A stretch of DNA of 64,000 bases from Dacryopinax spathularia (lineage: Eukaryota; Basidiomycota; Dacrymycetes; Dacrymycetales; Dacrymycetaceae): assembly GCA_037974965.1 (NCBI GenBank), contig JBBPFI010000004.1, positions 124,001 to 188,000 on the forward strand, in the 5' to 3' direction. The notes below the pieces were generated by a model. It was not told the DNA's origin. It searched no databases and saw only the letters and a list, made by a program, of their open reading frames with translations. Within the stretch, counting starts at the first letter, position 1; each line of letters begins with the position of its first letter. Below, in pieces: positions 1 through 11,584 of this stretch. The position numbers and the translations under genes were made by a program.

Positions 1-13
1 CCGGACCAGCCGA

Positions 14-787
14 CTAGGTCGCTTTGACCTTTCCCCCTGCCTTGCGCTCCTGAAGCCGGTCACTCCTGCGAAGCTTCTTCGAACCCGACGGCCTTCGAGC
101 GCTCGAGCTTTCTTTCTGATCCACATCATCGACCTTCTCGGAGGACATGCGCTACACGATATGGTCAGGCAAAAGATCGTTCAAGGAACAATAGAAGCTC
201 ACATCGACATACGCATAGAACAAGTCAAAGGTGGTCACCGGCGGACGGGCGTCAGTGTGGCCGTTCTTGATCTTTTCCTCCCATTCGCTAATCGCGATCG
301 CATCCTCTGCCAGGGAGGTCTGAGAGACGTTGAGCGGAAGGTCGCGATCCGGAGACGGTTGTGCTCACCTCAGCTCGTACGACCAGCGTGTCTATGAGGA
401 TGGCCAGCTCCTCCTGCAGGAAATCCTCCGCATCCAGCCCAGAATTCGGGTCTGGATGACCGAACGCTTCGGCAGGACGACGTCGACCACTCATCTCGTT
501 CCTCTCGAGGGGTAGATTGACCTCCGACTCGCTCGGCTCGATCTTCACAATCATCGACTCTTGCTGTGGATCCATGGGGGTTTTCGACTGCGATTGATGA
601 CCAGCAGGCGGTGCAGCTGGCAGTTCCTGGGTTCTTTCATCCGAAGGAGAGGCTGTCCTTTGCGTTAGCAAGATCCATTCACGAGACACGCCGGGGACGT
701 GCCTTTGGGTCCCTCTACAGGATCACGAAGGCGATTGCGGGCGGCGATCTTTTTTCTTGCGGCTCCGTTCTTTACCCTCTTCGCCAT
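14..787 (-). CDS. Small basic protein of unknown function, 210 aa
   Basis: I do not recognise this protein. It is divergent to the 898-aa gene at 1019. Inferred exons are 787-699, 657-369, 319-203 and 151-14, with short GT-AG introns and continuous frame (633 nt). The N-terminus is basic (starts MAKRVKNGAARKK). The middle is acidic to neutral and contains SEWEEKIKNG and TTFDLFYAYVD. The tail is strongly basic (KKLRRSDRLQERK), which suggests a nuclear or nucleic-acid-associated protein. The first intron is only 41 nt, and alternative donors give the same phase. Its position inside the KDZ block suggests an accessory gene of the element, but that rests on context only. Confidence 0.5.
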
Positions 788-1018
788 GGTCGCTTTTAGA
801 TAGTGTAGATCTTAATAAGAGCTTGTTGAGCCAATTATTAGCGAGAAGTGAACCGGGCGGAACGTCGGATAGTCGCAATAGTGATCGTCTGAGCGAGAGT
901 AAGATCTCGCTCACGTGACCGAGCAAGCGCGTTCAGCGACACGCGACACACGAATGTTGCGCTTCGCGGTCTTTGTTCCTTCCTATCTTGGTGACTACAA
1001 GAACAGCAGAAAAACAGC
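788..1018. promoter_or_regulatory. Divergent promoter region with a CACGTG E-box
   Basis: These 231 bp separate the two divergent genes at 787 (-) and 1019 (+). A perfect CACGTG palindrome lies at 912-917, about 100 bp upstream of the + strand start. Its use as a bHLH site is inference. Confidence 0.35.
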
Positions 1019-4000
1019 ATGTCTCTCGTTATTCCTAATCATCGTCTTGCTCTCGGATCTAAAGAGAATCGGCCAGTTCAAGAACATGAGATCCAAGGTC
1101 CGTTCAACCCGCATATACGATCAGCTGAGTCTGACAGGCAAGTCACAGATCTCTGGGACGCCTTGAACTCCAAGATAGGGCTACAGTCGACCTCTACGAA
1201 CACGTTCCTAGAGGGTTTATTCTCGGATAAGGACGTTTCGCAGCTGGGACTGCTATCCTCGCCTGCGGGCGTTCCTGCTTTCTCGGTCGACTACGGGTCA
1301 GGCATATTGGAGCCCAACCCCGATACCCAGACGACCGATGAGCTCTTGAACTCGTATATTCGTGAGCACAGCATTGCAGGGCCCTCAAGTCTGTGCATCA
1401 GTGGATCTAATATCAGGAACTGACCCTTCAATGTAGATCGGTCACCCTATCCCACTAAAGACTATCTTCCAGCGGGCACCGCAGAACCTGTCCTCGGCCT
1501 GAACGATTACAGCTGGATCTCGGGTTCAGACAGCATGCCAGGCTTTTCGGAAGACCGCAGCAACTCGGTATGTGCTCTATAATCTCTAACGTGCGCACCG
1601 CTTATTGTCCCTGTAGATCAGCCACGACTGGTCCGCCCAGCAGTCGGATGACCTCTTATTGGCTGGTCTATTCGATCCTGCGGCCTCTCGTGGTGCGCTG
1701 CAGATGTCAGGGTCGGGTCAGCTCTATCATCATCAATCGATCCAATCTTCAGGCTTGGGGTCATCGGGAGCCTCAGGATATCAGGATGGAGGTGGAACGA
1801 ATGAGGCACCACCTGGTTCCGATCCAACTCCTCCGAGCGGCCCTCTCCGACAACCATCAGAGCCGTCCAGTGGCTCCGAAGACGGACAGGAAAGACGAGG
1901 AGCTGAAGATCATTCCGACGCAGGGACTTCTGTAGAGGGTGAGGATGAGGATCTGGAGGATGAGGGAAATGCAGAGAGAATGGACGCGGAAGAACGGCGC
2001 GTGTTCGAAATGCTTCGGGCCGGCGCTTCTGGATCCCCAGCCTCAGCAGAAGTCAAGGATCGTCGTGAGCGCGCCTTCGCCTTACTATCGTCCTACTATC
2101 GTAAGATCTGGCCACGCGCTTCTGGCGCTCTCCCAGAGAGCGCGAAAGTAGGACGTCGAGTCGCAAAAGCACTGGTGCAAGCGATCGTCGATATCACTTG
2201 TGAGCATTACGGCCTCAGTCCTGATCGTCTCTGGAAAGATATCGGCGGTTTCTCATCTCTGGCACGCACGACCAATGCTTGGAACCTGTATCAGAAGCGA
2301 GCTCGCGCTAATCTGGCTCCCGGAGGTGAGCGCATACAAGCTCCACTTACGGTCCTCGCTAATCGCCGGAGCAGAGATCTATGATGCGGACCGCACCCAC
2401 CGTCAGTACCTAGAACAAGCACGTGCGAATCCTGATCTTCAAATGGAGCTGGAGCGGTGGGATATCGAGAGCAGTCTCCCCAGGGACGAGCGGTTACGTG
2501 CAGCAGAGCGACAAGAGCTCTTTAATCACATGCTCGCGTCTGCCAAATGGCTGGTCAGTCTATCTACGTTCTAGAAGAATCGAACTTAGAGGTGAATCAG
2601 TTCTCCGAATCCGAGAAGAAGTCTCAGATTGGAGGGCGCTTTCAGATCGTCGGTCTGCATCCCCTTGATGGTGGCTCGATGGTCACCTCCTGGGAATCTG
2701 AGGGTCTCCGCGGCGTAAGCACGTCCCCTTTGCTCACGATCACTTTCTTATTGTTCAGCAGATGGGGGAATCGATCTACAATATGCCCCTAGACGGAGAA
2801 CGGGTCCTTGCCAGAGCTTGGACAACGTACGCTCGTACTTTTTCGTACTTGCTTCAAAACTGATCTTTCCCAGTCAAAAGTTCGCGACCATCATGACCAA
2901 CCCTCCACCCGACGACTCTGTAGACCCTAGATCTCACGAAGGCACGAAGACAGAAGGTGTTCGGAAGATGAAGGAATTGATCAAGGAGGAAGGCCGATCG
3001 CTTCTTCGTATGTCTTGCGCGGTTGCTAGTCCGGACGACAGACAGCTCAATGGTCTTCTGTAGATGCGGCTATGAAATTACGTGATCCTAAGGCGGCCCG
3101 GCCGACTTGCAATCGCTGGGGACCTCACATCGAGGCTTCCATGATCCAGTACCAATGCACACTGGTGAACTGGCCGAACGAAGGCCCTTGGCCACATGAG
3201 ATGAAGAAAGACCTACAGAGGACGTCTCATGACGATCTACGGCCGGTCTGGATCGCATATACGAGCCCTGCCACAAAAGTGCGGGCTGGAATCCGTTCTT
3301 GGTCTGCCCGTACGTCTTCCGAGCTTTACATATCCTCTACGAGCCCCTAATTGCGATTTTCAGAAGCGATCCGGGACCCAACCACCCACGACCCCCCTTT
3401 AGTCGTTCGAGCTGATGGGAGAACTTGGTCCTATTCAAATGAGCTTGCTCGTAGGGTTGCTTTACCCGCTTCCGGCCGACGTTCGGGTGGGATCTCCCTG
3501 CGAGAAAAATCTCTTCGAGAACAGCAGCGGGAGGAAGATGGATGTTCGCCTTCTCCATCGACTTCCGAGCATACGAGGGTCCACGATCCCAAAGGGAAAC
3601 GACGGATCGATGACACTACACCGAGCTCAATGGACCCTGCGGCAAAACGAAGCAGGACTGTCGTCGACCCCATCCTGAACTCCTTGCCCGCCTTTGATCG
3701 GGCTACAGGCAGCTCCGAGCCCCGCCCATCTATACCTTTCGAGAACTCGGTACCTGATCAGCCGGACACGTACCCTTCTGGCTCGGGTGCCACCGCGAGT
3801 ATCTTCCCCCATCAGCCGCTCCCTCCGATCCACACCGTCTTGCCTCCCCCTCCAGATCCAGATCAGATCTCCTCTCGCTCTGTTCCCGCCGGAGCGACTT
3901 CGGGTGTTCTCTCGAGCCTTTCGTATCAACCAGGGTCTGCGAACTTTTATCAAGGGTTAAGTGGATCCGCATTGAACTCTTTCTTGTTCTCTCCCGACCC

Positions 4001-4112
4001 TCCAAGCTCTGCGAGCCGGCAGACTGCTGGATATCCTTATGCGTTGGATAACTCAGCTCTACGTTCAGGACCCGATTTTGGAGACGACTGGACTCTTGCA
4101 GGTAGGACATAG
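1019..4112 (+). CDS. KDZ-block accessory protein, 898 aa, with WNLYQ and NWP motifs
   Basis: Nine exons were inferred (1019-1388, 1437-1567, 1617-2325, 2375-2553, 2601-2714, 2762-2826, 2874-3007, 3064-3309, 3364-4112). All introns are GT-AG, about 45-56 nt, and the frame never breaks, which argues for a real protein under constraint. Residues about 115-220 are low-complexity Ser/Gly/Pro/Glu. A structured middle follows, with the motif NAWNLYQKRARAN and many charged helices, then a segment with YQCTLVNWPNEGPWP. The C-terminal 200 residues are proline/serine-rich and disordered, with a basic patch near KGKRRIDD. From memory, proteins with W-N-x-Y-Q and N-W-P motifs recur beside KDZ transposases in mushroom genomes; the function is unknown. 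An alternative last splice (donor after about 4101) would add a few residues and end near 4,226. Confidence 0.6.
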
Positions 4113-4875
4113 ATCGAATAGTCCTCAATTGAGATCACATTGTTCCATTCTTGTACCCTCTGTGGCCGATCGCCAGGACCGAGCTCGTGTTCTATAGCCC
4201 AAGTATCGCCGACCAAAGACGCTCACTGATCCCAACCAATCAATGGTTCTCAGAGCACCAGCTGATCATCCTCAGCGCCGAGCGGCAGGTCGTGGCTAAT
4301 ACAAAGCGAAGGTCGTAAAGAGGGAGTCATGGGACATGACCTCTTGCTCCAACACGGGTGGAATTAGTCAGATCGCCTACTTCCACCGTGGATAGCTGCG
4401 GGGCGTAGATCTAATCACCTTGTAGACATGAGTCGTAAGTCCCTAAGCGAGTGGAAGACAGTGTTTGCTTCTTCTCCGATCATCCTTCCCCTTTTGGTCT
4501 GACAGTTCCCTTCTTTAGAAGATCCGCGTTCGCGGCGGCGGTCGTTCGCCCCTTAATCCCCTGAGCGATGACTTGATCCTTCCCTATGTTGCTATTCTAG
4601 TTCTAGAGATGACTCTTCTATATCGCTGCTCTATTGATCCGCAAGATATATATGCAGGTCTTTTGAGGCCTTCGCTCTCCAGAACTCCATCCAATAATCT
4701 CCCCGACTCCCCTCGACTCCGCCCGACTCGACCTTGGCTACTTCTGCACTCCGTCCACTGATCCGAACCAATCCTCTACCTCTGCTGCTCTTTCTTGATC
4801 CCGGTCTCTCAAGATCCATAGCTCCTGTCTCGACCTTTGCCAGTTGCCCTCAACCTTTAACCCTATCCAAGAAGT
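4113..4875. other. Intergenic, 0.76 kb, inside the KDZ block
   Basis: No gene is supported. The stretch holds the likely promoter and 5' leader of the GRF zinc-finger gene: TATA-like ATATATGC near 4648 and a pyrimidine-rich tract between 4680 and 4830. Confidence 0.4.
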
Positions 4876-6121
4876 ATGTCTTCGACCGACCAGAACAATG
4901 AACTCGTTTGGGAGGATCGTCCGGACTGCAATTGCGGGAAGCGGGCCCGCAAGTATGTCCAGCGCAAGGGCGGACCCAACCAAGGAAGAGAGATGTATCG
5001 TATGTTCAAAACGATCCAGAATGGACGCATATATACTGATCTATGAGCAGTGTGTCATGAACGCAACGAGTGGCTGAACTACCAGCGTGAGGCCCTTCAG
5101 CTCGAGACTGCTCTGGCCGAGCTTCCGGCGAACGTGCGGCCGACGAACTCCTGGGTACAGCGTGCAAACGCTCGTTGGGGATCTGGAACTCTCGAAAAGG
5201 ATCCCAAGGCTCTTCGCCCGGAGAATAAAGCCCCTGGTTGCGACTTCTTCAGTTCGTGGCCTTTTTCTGATCCCTAGCGATCTCTAAATATCAGATCTAC
5301 AGTGTACAAGAGCCAGTGGGACCTCACCAAGAACAAGGACAGGTTCAGTGCTCTTCGCAAGGCGATCAACGAGTCTAGCGCCCGACAGAGCACGAGCTCC
5401 GGCTCCAAAGGCGGACCATCTGTCCCAGTCCATAAGCCGCTCCCGGTCCTAAAGACCGTTGAGGGAAGCAAGGTAAGACGAGAGTTATCCTTGGCGAGTT
5501 GATCTCATGGAGTCCCAGCGTTCTGAAGTTGAACACAAGCCTTACGATCGTCCTCGGGTTCACTTTGAAGGCAGCCTGAGGTCGGAGCCCACGACCTCGA
5601 TTAAAGGCAAAGAGGTCTATTTGCGGTATCTAGTTGCAGTAGACCCGTACTAACTAGGATCATAGAGAGAGCACATTGGCTCGTCCTTGCAAGTGGAGCC
5701 TCCCTCTTCTCATCGCGAACATGCCCACAGCGATGAGATCTATCCTGTTGACTATATTCCGTTCGAAGATGAGGAATATCGCCTGGTCACTGGACTCATG
5801 AACTACAAGGACAAGAAGATCCCTTCTTCCTCCAGCAACCAGACGACGAAGACGCCTGCCAACTCACCTTCGAAATCGAACTCGTCGAACGTTCAGAGCA
5901 CTGGTCGTCCTGCTCACTTGGAGGCTTCTCCCGCTGTGGCCGATCAAGTCGCCCGGCAGCTGACCCAGGCCGTCGAGAACTGGCGTACTTGGTTCGAGCG
6001 TGTGCTGGTAGAGGTCGGTGAGGAACTCGATGCCCGCTTGTCTGGCATGCAGCCGAGCGTGAACCAGCAGCTCCGCGAGGCTCTCGACCCAAAGAACTTT
6101 GGGTGGAAGAAGGATGCCTAA
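4876..6121 (+). CDS. GRF-type zinc-finger protein, 348 aa, in the KDZ block
   Basis: Exons were inferred at 4876-4999, 5051-5251, 5303-5472, 5519-5614 and 5666-6121 (1,047 nt, in frame). Residues 17-42 show the GRF finger start: a C-x-C-G pair, then GGPNQGREMY, then a cysteine just after the first splice. The fourth cysteine of the family (C-x-F-F) appears only about 60 residues later as GCDFF, so the finger carries a charged, mostly helical insertion between its third and fourth ligands. GRF fingers bind single-stranded nucleic acid in enzymes such as NEIL3, APE2 and Top3 relatives. The rest is Ser/Pro/Lys-rich with an acidic stretch (YIPFEDEEY) and a predicted C-terminal helix. A role in transposition or DNA binding is inference from context. 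The donor of intron 4 (GTCTAT) is weak. Confidence 0.6.
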
Positions 6122-6686
6122 GTACAGTCGATCAGCGGGTTTCTTGGTCGCGTGTCGCGTTTCCTCTTCACTTCTCTGCGAACGAGCGAGCCATTGATCC
6201 AACTGTCAGAGGCATCGTCCTCGACTTTGATCAGCATTGTCAGATCCTTTTTCTTATCCTGTCTTTTTCTCTAAGTTCCCTGGTCACGGTCCGTATGCGA
6301 TAAACGCTCTGTGTATGCATGGTCACTGATACGGATAGTCTTTAATGGTCAATTGGATGAAGGTTGCTTGCTTTTTCAAGTTCCTCCGTTGACATACTCC
6401 AGACACTAGATCTGGTGCTAGGACGAATATCCTATTCTATAATGCCCGATAGAACAGCATGCGATCTTACTGGTCAAGCGAGAGGCTCGTGATCAGAGGC
6501 TCCAGGAACCTATCTTCTTGGCGTTCTCGATCCAGATTGGCCTGACCCAAGCGAGCGAAAGAGACCAGGTCCACAAGAACACAGATCTGGACGATGTTCT
6601 CCAGTTCGGCACAAGCAAGAGAGACTGATCTCAACATGGAGCAAGGAAGGAAACAGATACATTGTGTACTCTATGACCTTTTGCAT
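6122..6686. other. Convergent intergenic space, 0.56 kb
   Basis: It lies between the 3' ends of the GRF gene (+) and the KDZ transposase (-). No coding signal. It contains the densest GATC cluster noticed (about ten in 560 bp). Confidence 0.4.
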
Positions 6687-9600
6687 CTATCGGGGATCGT
6701 CGACGCACTCATCTGCACTGTCGACTTCGTCCTCCTCGGACTCGGGATCCAGCTCGTGCCCTCCGACCACTACAGCTCCCAGCTCTTCAACAACTAGATC
6801 CAAGTCCGCCATGGCCCGATCGTAGGCGTCGCTGTACGTGCTGTCAGATCTGTTGTCCTCGTAAGACGTTCTCCAGTTCTCTGGGGTCAGAGGTTCGTCC
6901 CAATGAAGATCAATATCATCACCATCCCCGTTAGGTTGTCTGGATCGGCCCGGGTATCCGGGGAGCTGCCTAAGGAGCGATTCCCACCGCTTGGCAGGTA
7001 AGATCGAGCAGCGCCAACGATGCGTAAGCCATCTATGCTCTCTGATCATCTGTTCCAGAGCTAGCTGGTCAGATGGATCTGGGGCGGTCATCAATATCTC
7101 GGTCCTTTTTGAGGCAAAGTACGGCATACTTTCCGCGACCGCGTGAGCCTCGACCAAGCCACGCATCTCATAGATCCACCATCTCGCCAGGTTGTCACCT
7201 TCCAACATCAAACGCTCCTCCTCCTCCTCGCAACGATCCAAGACCAACAACGCCGTAATTCCCCGTCTTACGCGTTCGCTCGTGACCCATAAAGGGGGAG
7301 GCTTGGATGAGGGCCACCAGACGTCCTGCCAGAGCGGATGGTCTTCCGTTGGATTACGAAGATCAGCTAGATCGAGCTTCGTGGGCAGAGGCAGACCCAG
7401 ATGAGGTACAGCCATGTTCTCCAACTGCTCCACGTAGGCATTGTACCTCGAGACAGCGGCCTTGGTTGATCGCCAGCGAGGAGCCCAGCCCTTCAGGATG
7501 GCATCTCTTACTTTAGTTCCTGCGAGCGTGTTTGTGAGCATTAGCGATAAAGATCCTGAGGCAGGTGCGTACCTAAAGGATCGTGACCCCCTCCTCTCGC
7601 TCGATGAAGGCGGGACAGTTCCCATAGATGTTCCACGACTCTCGACCTGATGTTCCTCTTCTCCTCGCGAGCGAGCAGCAGATTGTGCAGGAACTGCATG
7701 GGAACGCCGACCAGATAAGGAAATGCGCCGTTCAACCGCATTTCTGCGAACAACGCTTCGCCGTACTGCTTGATCTCCTTCCTGCGTTCCTCCAGGTAGG
7801 CGAGCGAAGGGGTGGATCGCGGCAAGCCGAACTCTTCACACATAATTCGAACGGCATCTTGCATGGCTGAACCGACCTTATCTAGTTCCACCTGCATCCT
7901 TCTGAACTGTCTGAGTTTGGTCTGGAGCTCATGAGAGGTAGCTGAGGAAAGGGGTTAAGCAGATGCGACCTCGGTAGAGGAATATCGCACCCACTGGTCG
8001 TCTCAGCCACTGGCTCTGCCCTTTGAAGCTCTAACTGATCCCTAAGCTGTCGCTCTGAAAGTCCTGAGGCTCGTATATCGGCGACAGAACTTGCTCGATG
8101 CCGCTGAATGAGCTTGTATTTCCGGGAGATCCAATTGCCCATCTTCGCTCTCATGGTCGACCCGCAGGATTCAAATTTCCGCTCCAGGATGAACTGACGT
8201 CGCGCGATCTGCAGATCGGTCAACCCCAGCGTGCGGACGTAGTGTGGCTCTTACCGTCGCCCGTCTCAAGAGAGGGATCAGGCGTCTAGTCCGGCTCCAA
8301 ACCCGCTCGCTACCTTCGCCATCCGAAAGGCCGAATCCCGATCGTCGTCTCGGATTGTAGACGACCTGGCACGCCCACTCATGGCCGTAGGCGTGCAGAA
8401 CGCTGCACGCAAAGGTTATGCGGCAGCGGTCCGAATCCAGGTATCCGTACTGTCAGATCGATGTCAGGCTTGTTCTTCATTTCAGCAGTAGTAGGACCTT
8501 ACCGTCTGACAGCTCCGGTCCAGCTGACACCCAATATCGTACAGAACGCCGATCGTGGCCTGATCGGGTAGCTCTTGCAACAGGGCTCGGATAAGAGCCA
8601 GTCCGTATTCTTGCCGTTCCCCTGGGGTCGTAATGTCGCATACGAACAAAGGCACATCATGCCTGCAGACCATGATGACCACACCGGTCACGTCGAAGAT
8701 CTCATCCGAGACGATGTTAGCATCCTCATTCGCTACCTTGAATGCTTTCCGACATCGATCCAGAACTTCGAATGCGACCTTGCCCTTCCTGCTCTCGCCA
8801 TGATCGATCGCACGCTTCTGAGCTTCCACCATGTAAGCACGCATCTCGACGATCTTGCTCTTGTCCAGGAACAGAGCGGGATCATACAAAGCTGTTGAGG
8901 AACCAGCTCGTCGCAAGCGTTTGAGCTGACGGTTGCCGTCCAGCGCAACGATAACATCGGGACCTCTGAATCATCGCAAGATCAGAGAGATGTTATCAAG
9001 CCATGGTAATCGTGCTTACTTATCTGAGGAGCGACCCCACTGCTCCAACGAGAAGCAGGCTGGACATCTCTGGCAGATCTTCCGGCTTGCACGACCCGTT
9101 GTCAGGGCAGGATCGTTCCCATCTGCGGCCTGTACAATCTCTGCTGCATGTTCTCCGTCCTGCCCTGATTCGACATGGATCGAGTCGACCAACGTGCGCA
9201 GCTCTTTCTTCCACAGTAGGCGACCGAGATCGTACCAGAGAGCAGCACTGCTGAAACCTCTCCTCCATGGATCATCCATAGGGTAATCGTCACCCTAAAA
9301 GAACATAAGGTCGTGTGGGTTGTATTATCCCGATGGACCTACAGTATCCCCTTGTAGATAGTAGAATCCGCGTTCCCCATGCGATCGGATTAGCGCTTGA
9401 CAGAACGCATCATTCGGCGTGGCGCACGCATCGTAAAGATTCAGATAGTGATTGAGGAGGTCGATAGAGAACGCTCGGGGGGGTCGAGTGGGAGCGCTTG
9501 GCCAGAAGCCAATCTTAATCAGCGATACGGCCAGCGGATGTGCAGGGCAAGATCCCAACATCTTGATTTCATATCCTGAAGAACATTAGGGTCAATCGAA

Positions 9601-10154
9601 CAACTTCCATTAAATCGCTTACCTGTGAGGCTAACACAAGCGACCCGTTGCATACGGTAGCCTGAGCAGGTGGACGCACATTGGTGGGTTGCGCCGGAAC
9701 AAGGTCGGGACTTGGGATCTTGCGACCAGGTCTTCAGCGCCCCAATCAACTCGGGTAGAAGCAAGAGCCAGCGTTCATGGGTTCGTTGTGAAGCTTGGGC
9801 GTACCGACCGCGAACACCACTCGTTCGATGAGGGCTGATTTCATCGATCCGGTCGACGTCTTCCCATTCTTCCATTGGGACATCGACATCGGTGGATGCG
9901 CTCGGCGGCTGGTACCCAGCAGATCCTCTCCATAGCGATCCAGGCCGCAAGGAAGGTAGAATACCATACGCGGAGGACCCGCTTTTCGACCTTGTCTTGC
10001 GGTTCCTCTTGTGGACCGTTGCTACTGGCGGGGATCTCGGTGTGGTCACGCTACCGGGAAGCTGCTCGATCCTACCGATTCGCTTCGGCGGGGCTTGCCG
10101 CCTGGGTAGTCGAAATCGGATTTTAGGTCTAGGCAGATCCTTCGAAGCATCCAT
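6687..10154 (-). CDS. KDZ (Kyakuja-Dileera-Zisupton) transposase, about 1,037 aa, apparently complete
   Basis: Eight exons were inferred on the minus strand (10154-9623, 9575-9343, 9294-9020, 8965-8503, 8449-8255, 8208-7995, 7941-7573, 7519-6687). All introns are GT-AG and the sum is 3,114 nt. In order the protein shows a Ser/Arg-rich N-terminus, a Cys-rich segment (HQCASTCSGYRM) followed by CPAHPLAV and PRAFSIDLLNHY, CPACF, ALDGN (likely first catalytic Asp), the VCRHDVPLF motif, the YDIGC motif, HAYGHEWACQ, YNPR, and GLSDGEGSERVWS (likely carrying the Glu). A helical region follows, then the C-terminal pattern H-P-L-W...PPPLWVT...R-R-G-I...CEEEEERL. This order is characteristic of fungal KDZ transposases, which have an RNase H-like fold. 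No inactivating change was seen. The catalytic assignments are from family knowledge and were not tested. Confidence 0.9.
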
Positions 10155-10243
10155 GTTCTGTCTTGATACCGGATCCGTGAGGCTACGTTGGTGAGGTCAG
10201 TCCAAGGAGGTCGGTTTTCAGGGTCTGTACGAAGGATAGACTA

Positions 10244-10330
10244 CGATCTCATCAGTGTCTAATCATCGTCTCATCAATAGCGTCCGACCTCATCAAGGAC
10301 GTTCAAGCGACCTCATCAAGGACGTTCAAG
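10244..10330. repeat. Short direct-repeat array between divergent transposase and accessory gene
   Basis: Two perfect head-to-tail copies of a 23-bp unit (core CCTCATCAAGGACGTTC) lie at 10285-10307 and 10308-10330. Two degenerate relatives sharing TCTCATCA lie just upstream, near 10244 and 10268. The array sits 90-170 bp from the transposase start and about 145 bp from the + strand gene at 10475. It could be a transposase- or regulator-binding array; that role is inference. Confidence 0.6.
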
Positions 10331-10350
10331 TAAGAGCTTACCAAAGACAG

Positions 10351-10358
10351 ATATAAAA
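10351..10358 (+). promoter_or_regulatory. TATA box (ATATAAAA)
   Basis: A good TATA element about 117 bp upstream of the ATG at 10475. The next + strand gene of the block has a similar element at the same distance. Confidence 0.45.
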
Positions 10359-10474
10359 TGGGACGGATCAGCGATGCCGGTTCCATTAAAGCTCGTTCAT
10401 CCCATCTACCCTCTCATAGCTCCGTCTGACCGGAACTCGCCCTGCACTCAATTAAGTTCTACGAACCCTTCGAC

Positions 10475-11471
10475 ATGGCGAACAGGGAACGCACCACTAT
10501 CCTCTTCGACATCTCCCAGACCCAGCCTGGAGGTCTACTCCACTCCCAAGACGCCCAGCACGTCCCAACGGGTACAGACCTTGACGAGGAGGTACCCTTG
10601 ATTCTTTTGGATCAGTGGCACATACAGAAGGTCGACCAACAAAGCGGCCTTACCCACACGTGCGCTTGGTCGAGCCTCAACATCGCTCGCCGACCGTTCT
10701 TGTACGACGCGACCTCTTATGGGCCTTTAAACAGCGACCCGGCCTTGGGCCCAAGGGAGATCCAACCGGCCGTGCTCGAGAGCGATACCGGCCGAGATCT
10801 CGACAATACGGAAGATCTTCAGCTGGTCGGTCATGCGTATGCTATACCCATGATGACTGGCTTGAACTGGGACCAAGCGTTCTATCATTGGGGCGCTCTG
10901 CAGCGTCGGAGGGTCGTCCAGAGTGCCGCCGAGAGGGCCGAAGAGGGATCGGAGCAAGGACAGTTCGTTTTTCGCGGTCTTCAGTCTGCCCGTCTATGCC
11001 TAGAGACCGCTGGTCGATATCTCAGGTCAGTATGAGATCATTTCGAGAGTCAACCTTTGCTTACTGCTCTTCAGCGGCGAATGGGTCACTGCGATCTCCA
11101 TGGTGTTCCTGTACTTCCCCAATTTTGCCATTTTGCTCCACGATCCAGCGCCAGTTATGCAAGCCAACTTCGAGCACTGGATCTCAGCTCAAACGCCTCG
11201 CTTAGGTCTGGAGAACGCCGTACCTGCTCCGTATTCCTGGTCGGAGGCCATGGTGCCTCCACCAGGTTTCGAGTATCCTCTCGTTCGCCATTTCTACCTC
11301 CTGCGCTTGCTACAGGGTCGCGCCGATCTTCCACTAACGATGGATGAGATGTACGCCTGCTCTGCAGCGTACTTGGTCTCCTTGAGGGGCGGGCCGATCT
11401 CCATCTTAGTCGATGCTAGGGAGCTGAGCGGAGAAGACGAGGAACCAGTCGAGGACGACTGGGAGTTTTAG
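10475..11471 (+). CDS. KDZ-block protein of unknown function, 315 aa
   Basis: Two exons (10475-11025, 11075-11471) give 948 nt in frame. I do not recognise the family. The N-terminal half has LILLDQWHIQ and a conserved-looking helix around NWDQAFYHWGALQRRRV. The second exon starts with a hydrophobic stretch (ISMVFLYFPNFAILL) that could be one membrane-associated or buried helix, then HWISAQTPRLGLE, a Leu-rich helix (HFYLLRLLQGRADLP), and ends in an acidic tail (ELSGEDEEPVEDDWEF). It is divergent from the transposase and shares the 320-bp control region with the 23-bp repeats, so the two may be co-regulated. GATC density is high, as across the block. Confidence 0.6.
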
Positions 11472-11584
11472 CGAACGTCATAACCTTAGAACTTCTGTGT
11501 ACGTACCTTCAGCTGGTCGCAGATCAATATGGCCTCCAAAGACGGCTGAGAACGATACCGAACGGTCTAAGACGGCACCGGTCT

